From: an uncultured Eubacteriales bacterium
Lineage (GTDB): Bacteria > Bacillota > Clostridia > Oscillospirales > Acutalibacteraceae
Length of the DNA: 64,000 nt
Direction: 5' to 3'
Assembly: GCA_934457415.1 (NCBI GenBank)
Contig: CAKSHM010000004.1
Span: 1-64,000 of the forward strand
Part shown: in pieces, positions 31,317-40,364 of the stretch
Layout: each line of letters begins with the position of its first letter
Position numbering within the stretch: position 1 is the first letter of the stretch
Notes under the pieces: generated by a model
What the model was told of the DNA's origin: nothing
The model's database searches: none
The model's input: only the letters and a program-made list of their open reading frames with translations
Position numbers and translations under genes: made by a program

Positions 31317-31790
31317 TGTTTTGTCACCCCTTTCGTTGTTAGTGTCGTCATTGTCAAGCGAACGCCGAGCGTCCGCTCGTTAATGACGACATATTTTATC
31401 TATAAGAAAAGGGTACCGAACCATTGTCCGACACCTTTTATGTATCGTTATATTGTTCAGATGAAAGGCAAACGGTGCCGTCGTACCTTGCCCCAAAACA
31501 ACGGCAAATGCCGTCGATAAACCGACCTATCGTGTCGGTCAAGTGTCACACAACCGCCCCACGATAATGGGCGATTAAGGGCGAACGTCATGGTGGTGTG
31601 CCTTTGAGATTTCGTTTCCAGTCAAGCGGCGGCACACAACACACGACTTGGGTTTGATGTGTGTAGTTTTCTTTTTTGTGTGATTTTCAAAGATATAAAA
31701 TATTCCTCCTTCATTTTTTCTCTAATATTGCTTCTTCGTTGTATTATTGAATACAGTGACAGCATGACACGTTTTGCAAAGAAATGCAAG
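31317..31790. other. Non-coding stretch of the mobile element with a large hairpin
   Basis: No supported gene. TGTCGTCATT at 31343-31352 pairs with AATGACGACA at 31382-31391, and inside it GCGAACG/CGTCCGC can pair, forming a long structured hairpin just upstream of the integrase start. The rest is moderately G+C-rich without a recognisable feature. Confidence 0.4.
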
Positions 31791-31823
31791 AAAAAAGGTT
31801 ATGACATTTCTGCCATAACCCTT
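31791..31823 (-). terminator. Terminator of the YcxB-like gene
   Basis: On the minus strand GGGTTATGGC/GTCATAACC with a short loop followed by T6. Confidence 0.8.
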
Positions 31824-31844
31824 TAAATTAATACAAGCGAGTTG

Positions 31845-32507
31845 TTAAAAAAGATTATTCAATTTTAATACTAAACCGACAATCATTCCAACAATGGAAA
31901 CAACAATTAGAGCAATCAAGAACACCAAAGACCATTTTTTATCGTTTGCACAGTTAATGAACTTTTTCTTTTTAACAAGAGTGCATTTGTTAATCAAAAA
32001 GGCTTTTACTTCGTCAACACTTGCAGTGAGATTGTTTTTTTCTATTGTAACGTACAAATTGTGTTGAAGATGAAGCAAGATAAAGTTTTTTGTTTCAAAG
32101 AACTTCGTTATCTGGTGATAAAAATATTCTCTTTTTAGTTCGTCATTATGAAAAATGACTTTTTCTTCAAAAAGTTCATAATTCAGGGTCATTTCTTTTC
32201 CCTCTGAAATAACCATTCGTTCATATCCGATTTTTATTGCCTTTTTCGTCCTGAAATATATTAAAATCATTAAGAACGATATAAAAGGACCAAACCCAAG
32301 AACAATATCATAATTATCAATTAAGAGATTTATACCGATTAGATAAGCAACTAGACAAAGAAAAATCAAAAACACTTTTTTTGTTCTATTATAACTAACG
32401 GAACAAAAATCATAATATAAATCTTTGTTCATCAAAAACTTTGAACTGTAAATAGGGCTTTTTACTTCCTCGTTCTCTACATTAATGTTTACATTGTTTT
32501 CGTTCAT
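31845..32507 (-). CDS. YcxB-like membrane protein
   Basis: A 220-residue protein with two adjacent transmembrane helices (about 45-85), a cytoplasmic YcxB-type domain (LNYELFEEKVIFHNDELKREYFYHQITKFFETKNFILLHL) and one C-terminal transmembrane helix. The family has no assigned function and is frequent on accessory DNA of Firmicutes. It is flanked by two broken recombinase genes. Confidence 0.75.
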   Translation of the reverse strand: MNENNVNINVENEEVKSPIYSSKFLMNKDLYYDFCSVSYNRTKKVFLIFLCLVAYLIGINLLIDNYDIVLGFGPFISFLMILIYFRTKKAIKIGYERMVISEGKEMTLNYELFEEKVIFHNDELKREYFYHQITKFFETKNFILLHLQHNLYVTIEKNNLTASVDEVKAFLINKCTLVKKKKFINCANDKKWSLVFLIALIVVSIVGMIVGLVLKLNNLF

Positions 32508-32581
32508 AGAGGAAAACCTCCTTATATGTATTTTTATTTATTATACTACAAGTAAAAAATGGTTGCAATACCTTTTGGGTA

Positions 32582-32610
32582 TTGGCTTTAAAAACCCGTT
32601 ATGGTATAAT
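32582..32610 (+). promoter_or_regulatory. Promoter of the serine recombinase remnant
   Basis: TTGGCT (32582-32587), 17-base spacer, TATAAT (32605-32610). Confidence 0.75.
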
Positions 32611-32634
32611 GTATATAGAAAGTGAGGGCTTGCA

Positions 32635-33202
32635 ATGAAAAAAGCAGTTATTTATGCAAGATACAGTTCCCACAAGCAACCCGAACATACAGGAACTTGA
32701 ATACAAGATACTTGAAGAAGCCAAGAAAATAGAGAACCTCTATGTTATGGTCGGGTCGGGCAAGTTCTCAAATCATACCTTTGACAGAATACAACAGGCA
32801 GAACTGCGAAAGGAAGATTACGAAAAAGAGTTAAGGCGGATAAAGAGAGAAATGCCGAGACTCGAACTTGAGCAGATACGGGAAAAACTCGGTTTGATAC
32901 GGGTAACAATGGAGTCGTATGTGAAACACGGCACAATCCCGATTAAACTCAAAAAGGCATTTTGTGATGCCTTTATTGAAAAGGTCTATGTTTTTGACGA
33001 TGACGACGGCAACGACGGAAACGGCAAGAACAAAAAGACACGGGTCAAGATAATATTTGATGCTTTCGAGTCCGAGGATCTTTTAGGGTTCGATGAAGCC
33101 GAAATTGAAATAAGTTCGAAAATGGAAACACTTGATTCACCAAAAGGAAGTTTGCACTTTATGTGCGAACTTCTTTTTTTATTATTCGCTCTTCATTTTT
33201 AA
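32635..33202 (+). pseudogene. Large serine recombinase, internally deleted
   Basis: It starts MKKAVIYARYSSHKQ, the exact N-terminus of TnpX-like large serine recombinases including the nucleophile Ser, but the frame stops after 21 codons. From about 32654 another frame encodes the C-terminal part of such a recombinase: coiled-coil IRLxx-type segment (FSNHTFDRIQQAELRKEDYEKEL) and CDAFIEKVYVFDDD...KKTRVKIIFDAF. The catalytic core and zinc-ribbon between them are missing, so a large internal deletion joined the two ends. Confidence 0.85.
33147..33180 (+). terminator. Terminator at the end of the recombinase remnant
   Basis: GAAGTTTGCAC/GTGCGAACTTC hairpin followed by T8; it overlaps the end of the remnant frame, so the original coding region probably stopped before it. 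Confidence 0.8.
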
Positions 33203-33280
33203 GTATTAAGTATTCATTAAAAATAATATTTCCCCTTTTACGGTTATACTAAAACGGAAAGAAAAAACAGGGGGACAAAA

Positions 33281-34420
33281 ATGAAGATCAAGATTATCAC
33301 CTTAGGTATTTTATCAGCCGTAACAATAACAGGACTTGTTTTAGGTATCGCAAACGGAACAAAAAAGGAAAGCGTTATCAAACCAGAGGTAAAGCAGATA
33401 AAGGCTGAGATTAAAGAAAAAAAGGACGAAGAACCTAAATCTATGCTTTATTTTGCCGCGGGAAAAAGGGCAAATGATATTAAGCAAAAGGAAATAGCGC
33501 CTGAAAAGACAGATAACAGTTCATATTCATATAACTGTAAGGATAAGAGCTTTCCCGCAGATTTCAATATAGACCTTAAATGCGACGGAGATTATTCGGT
33601 TTTAAAGCTTAAAGCGGAAAACAATACTCTTTTGCAAAAAACAGTCAACAAAACAAATTATACCGTCCATAAGCCGGCGGCTTTCGCGCTTATTGTAACA
33701 TCTTCGGATACTCAAGAGCTGACGGTTACCGACGGCAAAAAGATAAATGCGGGGAATTCCTGCCTTGCCGTATGCTTTTTCATTCCGAGCTTTTATGAAG
33801 ATACGGGAATAAAAATCGGAACGGGAGAAAATTTTGCCGTGAAGATAAAGACCGATGACCTCTCTTCGATTTCGGTTACGGCACTGAGCATGTCGGATAT
33901 TCTTGACGGAACAAATATCGACCTTTCTTTTTCGGATCAGCTCGAATCGGGTATTACAAAGGCAAATCAGGCGCTGAATAAAACCTTTTCGGATTTTAAG
34001 GCAAGCGCGCTTAACACCTTGGGCGATCTTAAAAATTCATTTTCCGAACTTTTAAAGACCTCAAACGAAGCCGTTTCAAAAGCCGAAACGCTTGAAAATG
34101 CGGCAAAAAAACAGTATACACTGCTTTATTCCTCTTACGAAAGGCTGAAAACCTCAAATTTAAGCGAAGAAAATAAAATTTTATCCGAAAGTATTTTATA
34201 TGCGGCACAGGATAACCTTGCGGCGGCACAGGAATTTAAAAATGCCGCGGCGACCTTAAATTCAAAGCTTGTCGATACAGTAAATGCCTTAAATGCCGCC
34301 GAGAATAATATCAAAGAAATGAAAACCGACGGACTTTTGAACATTAAAACAGATGATATTATTAAAAATTTCAAAAACTATAAAACTCTCGAAAAATTAA
34401 CCGCCGTATTGTCAGAATAG
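33281..34420 (+). CDS. Membrane-anchored protein with long C-terminal helical region
   Basis: A 379-residue protein. One N-terminal transmembrane segment (residues ~5-25), a Lys/Glu-rich stretch (30-55), a strand-rich middle (about 85-215), then a helical, probably coiled-coil half (225-375) rich in Asn, Ala and Ser such as LNTLGDLKNSFSELLKTSNEAVSKAETLENA. I do not recognise the family. GGGGGA precedes the ATG. It lies just outside the decayed element, before the HprK-like gene. Confidence 0.7.
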   Translation: MKIKIITLGILSAVTITGLVLGIANGTKKESVIKPEVKQIKAEIKEKKDEEPKSMLYFAAGKRANDIKQKEIAPEKTDNSSYSYNCKDKSFPADFNIDLKCDGDYSVLKLKAENNTLLQKTVNKTNYTVHKPAAFALIVTSSDTQELTVTDGKKINAGNSCLAVCFFIPSFYEDTGIKIGTGENFAVKIKTDDLSSISVTALSMSDILDGTNIDLSFSDQLESGITKANQALNKTFSDFKASALNTLGDLKNSFSELLKTSNEAVSKAETLENAAKKQYTLLYSSYERLKTSNLSEENKILSESILYAAQDNLAAAQEFKNAAATLNSKLVDTVNALNAAENNIKEMKTDGLLNIKTDDIIKNFKNYKTLEKLTAVLSE

Positions 34421-34422
34421 AA

Positions 34423-34451
34423 TTGATTTTATCGTCTTTGTATGATATACT
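34423..34451 (+). promoter_or_regulatory. Promoter of the HprK-like gene and prfC
   Basis: TTGATT (34423-34428), 17-base spacer, TATACT (34446-34451). Confidence 0.75.
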
Positions 34452-34483
34452 GAATTAGTATTTGATTTGCGGAGAGGGTTAAA

Positions 34484-35197
34484 ATGGTCTATGAATTTGC
34501 CGGAATAAGAGTAGGGCTTATTTCCGACCGTTTCGGACTTTCTTCTTTTCTTTCGGGTTTTGAGAGTGAAAACAGCGCCGATTTTGAAGTTGAACTTACA
34601 AATAAGGACATTGAGGAAGAAAAGAAATATTCCGACTCGGATAATAAATTTCTGCTTGCCGTTTCTGCGTTTTACAGAAAAATAGCAAATGCCGCTCCGA
34701 GGTTCGACACCTTTTTAATGCACGGCGCCGCATTTTCGGTGGACGGGGAAGGCGTTATATTCACCGCACCCAGCGGAACGGGGAAAACCACCCATATGCT
34801 GAATTGGTTTAAGCTTTTGAAGGACCGCGCCGTACCCGTAAACGGCGATAAGCCGCTTATAAGACTTGAAAACGGTAAGTTTTCAGCTTATCCCACACCT
34901 TGGTGCGGAAAAGAAAAAATAAGAGGAAATAAAAAAGCTCCCGTAAAAGCCGTTTGCTTTATAAACCGTTCAAAAGAAAACAAAGCGGAGGAAATATCAA
35001 AAAAGCAGGCATTTCATGCGCTTATAAAAAGCGTTTATCTGCCGGAAAACGAAGAAAGCCTTTCTTTAACGCTTTCCTTGCTTGATAAATTTATAAGCAA
35101 AACAAAGTTTTACAATATTTTTTGCGATATATCCGCCGAGTCCGCAAAACCGGCTTACGATAAGATTTTCAATAACGATACGGAAGGATTTTTTTAG
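34484..35197 (+). CDS. HPr-kinase-like P-loop protein (orphan paralogue)
   Basis: A 237-residue HprK-superfamily protein. It has a P-loop APSGTGKTTH (residues 95-104), VNGDKPLI (about 119-126) and the AYPTPWCGKEKI block, the same order as the 292-residue paralogue at 54382. Unlike that gene, no PqqD or peptidase gene follows; instead prfC starts within its stop codon (TAGTG). It is too short and divergent to be true HPr kinase/phosphorylase. It may phosphorylate a protein or peptide; the target is unknown. Confidence 0.75.
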   Translation: MVYEFAGIRVGLISDRFGLSSFLSGFESENSADFEVELTNKDIEEEKKYSDSDNKFLLAVSAFYRKIANAAPRFDTFLMHGAAFSVDGEGVIFTAPSGTGKTTHMLNWFKLLKDRAVPVNGDKPLIRLENGKFSAYPTPWCGKEKIRGNKKAPVKAVCFINRSKENKAEEISKKQAFHALIKSVYLPENEESLSLTLSLLDKFISKTKFYNIFCDISAESAKPAYDKIFNNDTEGFF

Positions 35198-36786
35198 TGA
35201 CATTAAAAGAAGAAATCAACCGCCGGCGCACATTTGCGATAATCTCGCATCCTGACGCCGGTAAAACTACGCTTACGGAAAAACTGCTCTTATATTCCGG
35301 CGCAATCAAAACCGCAGGCTCAGTAAAGGGAAAAGCTACCGCAAAGCATGCTGTTTCAGACTGGATGGAGCTTGAAAAGCAGCGCGGAATTTCAATTACA
35401 TCATCGGTTATGCAGTTTGAATACAAGGGCAAGTGCATAAATATTCTCGACACTCCCGGACATCAGGATTTTTCCGAGGATACCTACCGCACGCTTATGG
35501 CGGCGGACAGCGTTGTAATGGTTATTGACGCGGCAAAGGGCATTGAGCCGCAGACAAGAAAGCTGTTTAAGGTCACGGCAATGCGGCATATACCGATATT
35601 TACTTTTATAAATAAGCTTGACCGTGAGGCACGCGACCCCTTCGAGCTTATAGACGAGCTTGAAAAAGAATTCGGAATCGGTACATACCCGATGAACTGG
35701 CCTATCGGGTGCGGAGTAGGCTTTAAGGGTGTTTTTGACAGGAATAAAAGGCAGATTTTAGCTTTTAACGAATTCCACCGCGGGCAGGACAGAATAGAGC
35801 CCGTTGAATGCGATATAACCGACACCGAAAAGCTTGACGGACTTATCGGCGAATACCAGAGAAAAGAGCTTGTCGACCAAATCGAGCTGTTGGACGGCGC
35901 AAGCTTTGATTTTGACCTTGAAAAGGTCAGAAACGGTTCTTTGACGCCTGTATTCTTCGGCTCGGCTCTGACAAATTTCGGCGTTGAGCCGTTTTTGGAC
36001 AGCTTTATCGAGCTTACAACCTCCCCGCTTCCGAGAGTAACCAAGCAGGGCAGTGTTGAGCCGGATTCGGATAAGTTTTCGGCATTCGTATTTAAAATAC
36101 AGGCAAATATGAATAAGGCGCACCGCGACAGAATGACATTTATGCGGATTTGCTCGGGAAAATTCGAAAGAGACAAGGAATATTACCATGTTCAGGGCAA
36201 AAAGGCATTAAGGCTTTCCCAGCCTCAACAGCTTATGGCGTCGGACAGACAGATTATAAACGAGGCGTACGCGGGCGATATTATAGGCGTTTTCGACCCG
36301 GGTATTTTTTCGATAGGCGACACCGTTTGCGAGGTTAAGGACCGCGTGGAATTCGAGGGAATTCCCACCTTTGCTCCGGAGCATTTTGCGATGATAGAGC
36401 ATAAGGACAGCCTTAAAAGAAAGCAGTTTGTTAAGGGTGTCGAGCAGATAGCGCAGGAGGGAGCCATTCAGATATTCCATGAGCCAAACACGGGAATGGA
36501 AAGAGTCATTGTCGGTGTTGTCGGCGTACTGCAGTTCGAGGTGCTTGAATACCGCCTTAAAAATGAATACAATGTCGAGGTTATAAGAAATAATCTTCCT
36601 TTCCAGTATATAAGGTGGATTAAGGATAAAAAATGCGAGGTTAAGGATTTAAACCTCACCTCGGATACCAAATGGGTACAGGATTTCAAGGGCAATGACC
36701 TGCTTATTTTCACAAGCACTTGGAACATAAACTGGGCGCTTGATAAAAACGAGGGCCTTGTGCTTGAAGATTTCAGCAAGAATTAA
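35197..36786 (+). CDS. prfC: Peptide chain release factor 3
   Basis: A 529-residue translational GTPase that removes RF1/RF2 from the ribosome after peptide release. G motifs: SHPDAGKTTLTEKLL, DTPGHQDFSEDTYR (with the RF3-typical SEDTYRTL), NKLDRE; the C-terminal domains include GVEQIAQEGAIQIFHEP and VGVLQFEVLEYRL. It starts with GTG, overlapping the upstream stop by one base with GGAAGGA before it, so it is coupled to the HprK-like gene. Confidence 0.96.
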   Translation: MTLKEEINRRRTFAIISHPDAGKTTLTEKLLLYSGAIKTAGSVKGKATAKHAVSDWMELEKQRGISITSSVMQFEYKGKCINILDTPGHQDFSEDTYRTLMAADSVVMVIDAAKGIEPQTRKLFKVTAMRHIPIFTFINKLDREARDPFELIDELEKEFGIGTYPMNWPIGCGVGFKGVFDRNKRQILAFNEFHRGQDRIEPVECDITDTEKLDGLIGEYQRKELVDQIELLDGASFDFDLEKVRNGSLTPVFFGSALTNFGVEPFLDSFIELTTSPLPRVTKQGSVEPDSDKFSAFVFKIQANMNKAHRDRMTFMRICSGKFERDKEYYHVQGKKALRLSQPQQLMASDRQIINEAYAGDIIGVFDPGIFSIGDTVCEVKDRVEFEGIPTFAPEHFAMIEHKDSLKRKQFVKGVEQIAQEGAIQIFHEPNTGMERVIVGVVGVLQFEVLEYRLKNEYNVEVIRNNLPFQYIRWIKDKKCEVKDLNLTSDTKWVQDFKGNDLLIFTSTWNINWALDKNEGLVLEDFSKN

Positions 36787-36804
36787 ACAGTAAATAAAAG
36801 TTCG

Positions 36805-36842
36805 GCTCCCGTATGTTTTGAAAACATACGGGAGCGTTTTTT
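36805..36842. terminator. Bidirectional terminator after prfC
   Basis: GCTCCCGTATGTTTT/AAAACATACGGGAGC, 15 perfect pairs around one base, with T-rich tail. Confidence 0.9.
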
Positions 36843-36858
36843 AAGCTGTTTCGGCAGT

Positions 36859-39198
36859 TTATTTATTGTAATATACGGTAATATTACGCTGCTTAACATT
36901 TTCCTTGTGCTTTATAAAGCTGCCCTTTATAATTTCGCCGTTCTCCTCGATATATGCTTTATCAGAGGTAGGAACAAGGCTTATATTATAAACGCAGTCT
37001 CTGAATTTTCTTGAAACCGACGCCTTATCCCACTTGCTCGGCATGCAGGGTGTGACAGAAATTCCGTCAAAGTAAGCCTTAACGCCTAAAATATACTGCG
37101 TTGCGGCAATATACATCCAAGCGGCGGTTCCCGAAAGCCAGCTTACATTAGCAAGCCCGAAATTAAGCGATTCGGGTCCCATAATATTCGAAGCATAAAC
37201 ATAAGGCTCCGCTTTATAGCGCCATTCGCCTGCTTTTTCCTGAGCAACCATCGGGAGAAGCTGATGATAATATTCATAAGCTCTGTCGCCGTTTTTAAGC
37301 ATGCATTCGGCAATTATCGCCCATGTATTCGCGTGGCAGAATACTGCACCGTTTTCTCCGCAGCCCTTTGAATAATTGGTCAGCGGGTCTTCCTTTGAGG
37401 GGTAATTTTCGATAGAGGGGTCTATCTTCTTAATACCCATTTCGGTATTAAGCAGGTCATAAACGCTCTGCATAGCGGTTTTGCCCTTATCTCCCTCAGC
37501 CATTCCGGAAATTACCGACCATGTCTGGGAATTGAGCCAGATTTTTGCCTGAGGCTCGGCCTTTGAGCCTAAATATCTGCCGTTATCCATTATCGCGCGG
37601 CGGAACCATTCTCCGTCCCATGCCTTGGTGTTTACAGTCTCTTTCTGCTCCTCATAAAGTCTCTCATATTTATCGGAGCTTTCGCCCGAAAGCTCGCAAA
37701 TTCTCATCATATCCTTAAGACAGAGTCCGAACTGCATTGAGGTCCAGATGCTCTCGCCCTTGCCCTCGCGGCAGACGCGGAAAAGCTGATCGTTCCAGTC
37801 GGATCTTAACATCAGCGGAAAACCGTGCGCGCCGATATGGGAAACCGTAAAGTCAATCGACTTCTTTATATGCTCATAAACCGTTGCGCTTCCGCCGTCA
37901 AAAAATTCGACCTGCTCGTTAAGGAAATCAAGCGAGCCCTCTTCCTCAAGCAGACATCTTACGGTATGGACTATCCACAAATGGTCGTCGGAATGAACAG
38001 TTGTTACAGGCTCCCAGCCCTCTGTCGGGAAGAAATAATGATTAACATGGCCGTCATTATACTGCTGAGTAAGCAAAAGCTTTATTTTATCTCTTGCGCG
38101 TGCGGTATCAAACGGAATCATCGCCAAGATATCCTGCGCGGTATCTCTGAAGCCTACGCCGCGGAAGGTGCCTGTAGCATAATAGGAAATATTTCTCGAA
38201 AACTGAAAATTCCTCTCGGACTGATAAGGATTCCAAATATTTATCATGCGCTCTGCGTCAGCGTCGGGCACTGAGCAGGAAAATGATGAGAAATATTTAT
38301 CCCAATGATTTTTAAGTCCCTCAAACGATTTTTCGGCAAAGCCCTCGGATTTGCAGTGGGCAACCGCCCTTTTGATATCCTCGTCGTCCTTAGCGGCGCC
38401 CAAGAAAACGCAAAGCTTTTTAGGCGTATTCGCTTTTAAGTCGATTTCGGTTTCAAAAGCAAAGCAGGGGTCTCCGCCTGCAAGCAGGGAATTATGGCAC
38501 TTGCCCTCGGTTACGGCAATCGGGTCCTCTTCGGAGTGATAGGTTCCGACAAACTCGTCGCGGTCGCCGTCAAACCCCGAAACGCTTTCGGAGCAGGCGA
38601 AATAAATAAGCGGGGTTTCATCGGGCTTAGGCTGATTTTCAACGCCGTATTTATAAACGAGCGTATCACCGAGCTTATAGACAAAAAGCTGATGCTTATT
38701 ATAGCACTGCCACTGAAGCTCGCGCATAAATTCCATCATTCCAAGCTCTACGAACGGGAAAACCTTGATTTTCTTATCGCTTTCGGAATTTAATTCAAGC
38801 TCCCATATGAGGCAGTTTTCAAGCTCGCCGATATGAAGCCTGAGGTTTGCCTTAAGTCCGTTTTTCTCGCTGTGGAATTCGGTATATCCCATGCCGTGAA
38901 CCGCCTCGAAAAAGTCAGGCTTATCGTGCGTAGGCTCGCAGGTGGGACAGAAAACGGTATCTCCGTCCTTTATGTAGACATAAAAACCGCTTCTGTCGGT
39001 AGGAAGATGGAAAAATCTGTAATGATTTATTCTCCAGATCTGCGGAGAGCGGTAAAACGCAACGCCGCCGCCTGCCTGAGAAACCATTGTGTGAAAGGTT
39101 CCGTTGCTTAAATAATTCATCCACGGAGTGGGGGTATTATACTTTTTGATTTTAACCTCTTTGGTTAAATCATTGAATTCATAGGCTTTGTTCTGCAA
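36859..39198 (-). CDS. GH94-like glycoside phosphorylase
   Basis: A 779-residue cytoplasmic enzyme resembling cellobiose/chitobiose phosphorylases: an N-terminal beta-sandwich (TPTPWMNYLSNGTFHTMVSQAGG), an (alpha/alpha)6 barrel with NISYYATGTFRGVGFRDTAQDIL, and the catalytic-acid site RSDWND, plus GAVFCHANTWAIIAECML late on. Such enzymes split beta-linked disaccharides with phosphate to give sugar-1-phosphate. TTG start behind GGCGGT. Last gene of the fucI-fucU-fucA transcript. Its substrate is unknown; a fucose-containing or host-glycan disaccharide is a guess from context. Confidence 0.82.
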   Translation of the reverse strand: MQNKAYEFNDLTKEVKIKKYNTPTPWMNYLSNGTFHTMVSQAGGGVAFYRSPQIWRINHYRFFHLPTDRSGFYVYIKDGDTVFCPTCEPTHDKPDFFEAVHGMGYTEFHSEKNGLKANLRLHIGELENCLIWELELNSESDKKIKVFPFVELGMMEFMRELQWQCYNKHQLFVYKLGDTLVYKYGVENQPKPDETPLIYFACSESVSGFDGDRDEFVGTYHSEEDPIAVTEGKCHNSLLAGGDPCFAFETEIDLKANTPKKLCVFLGAAKDDEDIKRAVAHCKSEGFAEKSFEGLKNHWDKYFSSFSCSVPDADAERMINIWNPYQSERNFQFSRNISYYATGTFRGVGFRDTAQDILAMIPFDTARARDKIKLLLTQQYNDGHVNHYFFPTEGWEPVTTVHSDDHLWIVHTVRCLLEEEGSLDFLNEQVEFFDGGSATVYEHIKKSIDFTVSHIGAHGFPLMLRSDWNDQLFRVCREGKGESIWTSMQFGLCLKDMMRICELSGESSDKYERLYEEQKETVNTKAWDGEWFRRAIMDNGRYLGSKAEPQAKIWLNSQTWSVISGMAEGDKGKTAMQSVYDLLNTEMGIKKIDPSIENYPSKEDPLTNYSKGCGENGAVFCHANTWAIIAECMLKNGDRAYEYYHQLLPMVAQEKAGEWRYKAEPYVYASNIMGPESLNFGLANVSWLSGTAAWMYIAATQYILGVKAYFDGISVTPCMPSKWDKASVSRKFRDCVYNISLVPTSDKAYIEENGEIIKGSFIKHKENVKQRNITVYYNK

Positions 39199-39215
39199 AT
39201 CGGTTACCGCCTTTA

Positions 39216-39899
39216 TTATTTATTGTAGTGCTTATATCCGGGGTGCTTGCCGGTTACATGATAATAATTATCCCTTAAATAGAGAAGCTTGTCAATCTGC
39301 TCCTTCGGAATTTCCTGAGCGCCTCCCAAAAGATGCGCGTTAAGAGAAATCTTAGCGAAAAGCTCCAAGGTCTCCATTCTGTAATAAGCTGTGATAAGGT
39401 CGCAGCCGACGGTTAATGCGCCGTGGTTCTGCAAAAGAAGAACATCGTGCTCTTTTAAGTACGGAGCTATAGCCTCGGGAACCTCGTTTGTAGAGGGAGT
39501 GCCGTAAGGAGTAAGCGGAATTGAACCTATTGCAATAACGGTTTCAATCATTGAATACTCGTCAAGGCTCTTTCCCGCAACGGCATAGCCTGTAGCTGTC
39601 GGCGGATGGGCATGAACTACAGCGCCTACATCGTCACGCTCGGTATAACAGCGCATGTGCATTTTAATTTCGCTTGACGGCTTATAATTGCCCTCGGCGG
39701 ATACAACATTCATATCCTTATCGATAATTACAAGCTTTTCGGGAGTGATAAAGCTTTTTGAAATTCCCGTAGGAGTAACTAAAAAATTTCCGTCGTCTAA
39801 CTTTACGGAAACATTACCGTCATTAGCGGCAACCCAGCCTAACTGCCACATTTTATGGCAGACATCGCAAATTTGCTCTCTTATTTCTTTGTATTCCAT
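39216..39899 (-). CDS. fucA: Class II aldolase, L-fuculose-1-phosphate aldolase type
   Basis: A 227-residue zinc aldolase. It shows AANDGNVSVKL, TPTGISKSF, the zinc-site HAHPPTATGYA and LLLQNHGALTVG, all class II aldolase marks. In L-fucose breakdown it splits fuculose-1-phosphate to dihydroxyacetone phosphate and lactaldehyde. ATG 39899 is chosen because GGGTGA is suitably spaced; an in-frame GTG at 39908 overlaps that site. Downstream of fucI and fucU in one transcript. Confidence 0.9.
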   Translation of the reverse strand: MEYKEIREQICDVCHKMWQLGWVAANDGNVSVKLDDGNFLVTPTGISKSFITPEKLVIIDKDMNVVSAEGNYKPSSEIKMHMRCYTERDDVGAVVHAHPPTATGYAVAGKSLDEYSMIETVIAIGSIPLTPYGTPSTNEVPEAIAPYLKEHDVLLLQNHGALTVGCDLITAYYRMETLELFAKISLNAHLLGGAQEIPKEQIDKLLYLRDNYYHVTGKHPGYKHYNK

Positions 39900-39914
39900 T
39901 TTTTTCACCCTTTT

Positions 39915-40355
39915 TTAATCAGTTACAACGCCCTTTTGGAGCATTATATTCGCATAAAGCGCGGATTCGCCGGTGGCAATTATGGCATAAGCCTTTTTTG
40001 CCTCCTCATAAAACGCAAATCTTTCAATCTGACCTATCGCGTTTTTTCCGCGGTTATCAAATTTTGATACTATCTTTTCATATTCGTCCCAAATAGGGGT
40101 TTCGACATTATCTCCTGCCATAACCTGCATGAGCGAAACAGGGGTTTCGACATAGGTGTCAAGCGGAAAGACCTTTAAAATCGCGTCTAAAAGCTCGGGC
40201 ACGCCGTGGCCGTCGCAACGGATAACCTTTGCGTTTTTACCCATACTCTCGCAGGGAAAATTTCCGTCCGCAATAACTATTCGGTCGCTGTGACCCATTT
40301 CACAAAGCACCTTTAAAAGCTCGGGAGATAAAATTTTCGGTATTCCTTTAAGCAT
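39915..40355 (-). CDS. fucU: L-fucose mutarotase (RbsD/FucU family)
   Basis: A 146-residue FucU: MLKGIPKILSPELLKVLCEMGHSDRIVIADGNFP includes the catalytic His of the family, and the Tyr region near the C-terminus is present. It interconverts alpha and beta L-fucose so that the isomerase gets its preferred anomer. It lies between the SGNH hydrolase and fucA. Confidence 0.93.
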   Translation of the reverse strand: MLKGIPKILSPELLKVLCEMGHSDRIVIADGNFPCESMGKNAKVIRCDGHGVPELLDAILKVFPLDTYVETPVSLMQVMAGDNVETPIWDEYEKIVSKFDNRGKNAIGQIERFAFYEEAKKAYAIIATGESALYANIMLQKGVVTD

Positions 40356-40364
40356 TTTTTCACC

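Noticed and set aside
29594..33202. attR-like copy of the tRNA-Glu 3' end downstream of the mobile element
   Set aside because: I looked for a repeat of the tRNA-Glu end across the element and its right flank and did not find one, so no attachment sites are annotated there.
35484..36176. 230-residue minus-strand open frame inside prfC
   Set aside because: It lies wholly antisense to a clear prfC gene and is Ser/Pro-rich, as expected from the complement of a conserved coding frame.
37825..38274. 149-residue frame antisense to the GH94-like gene
   Set aside because: It is fully covered by a strongly supported gene on the other strand; no start signals.
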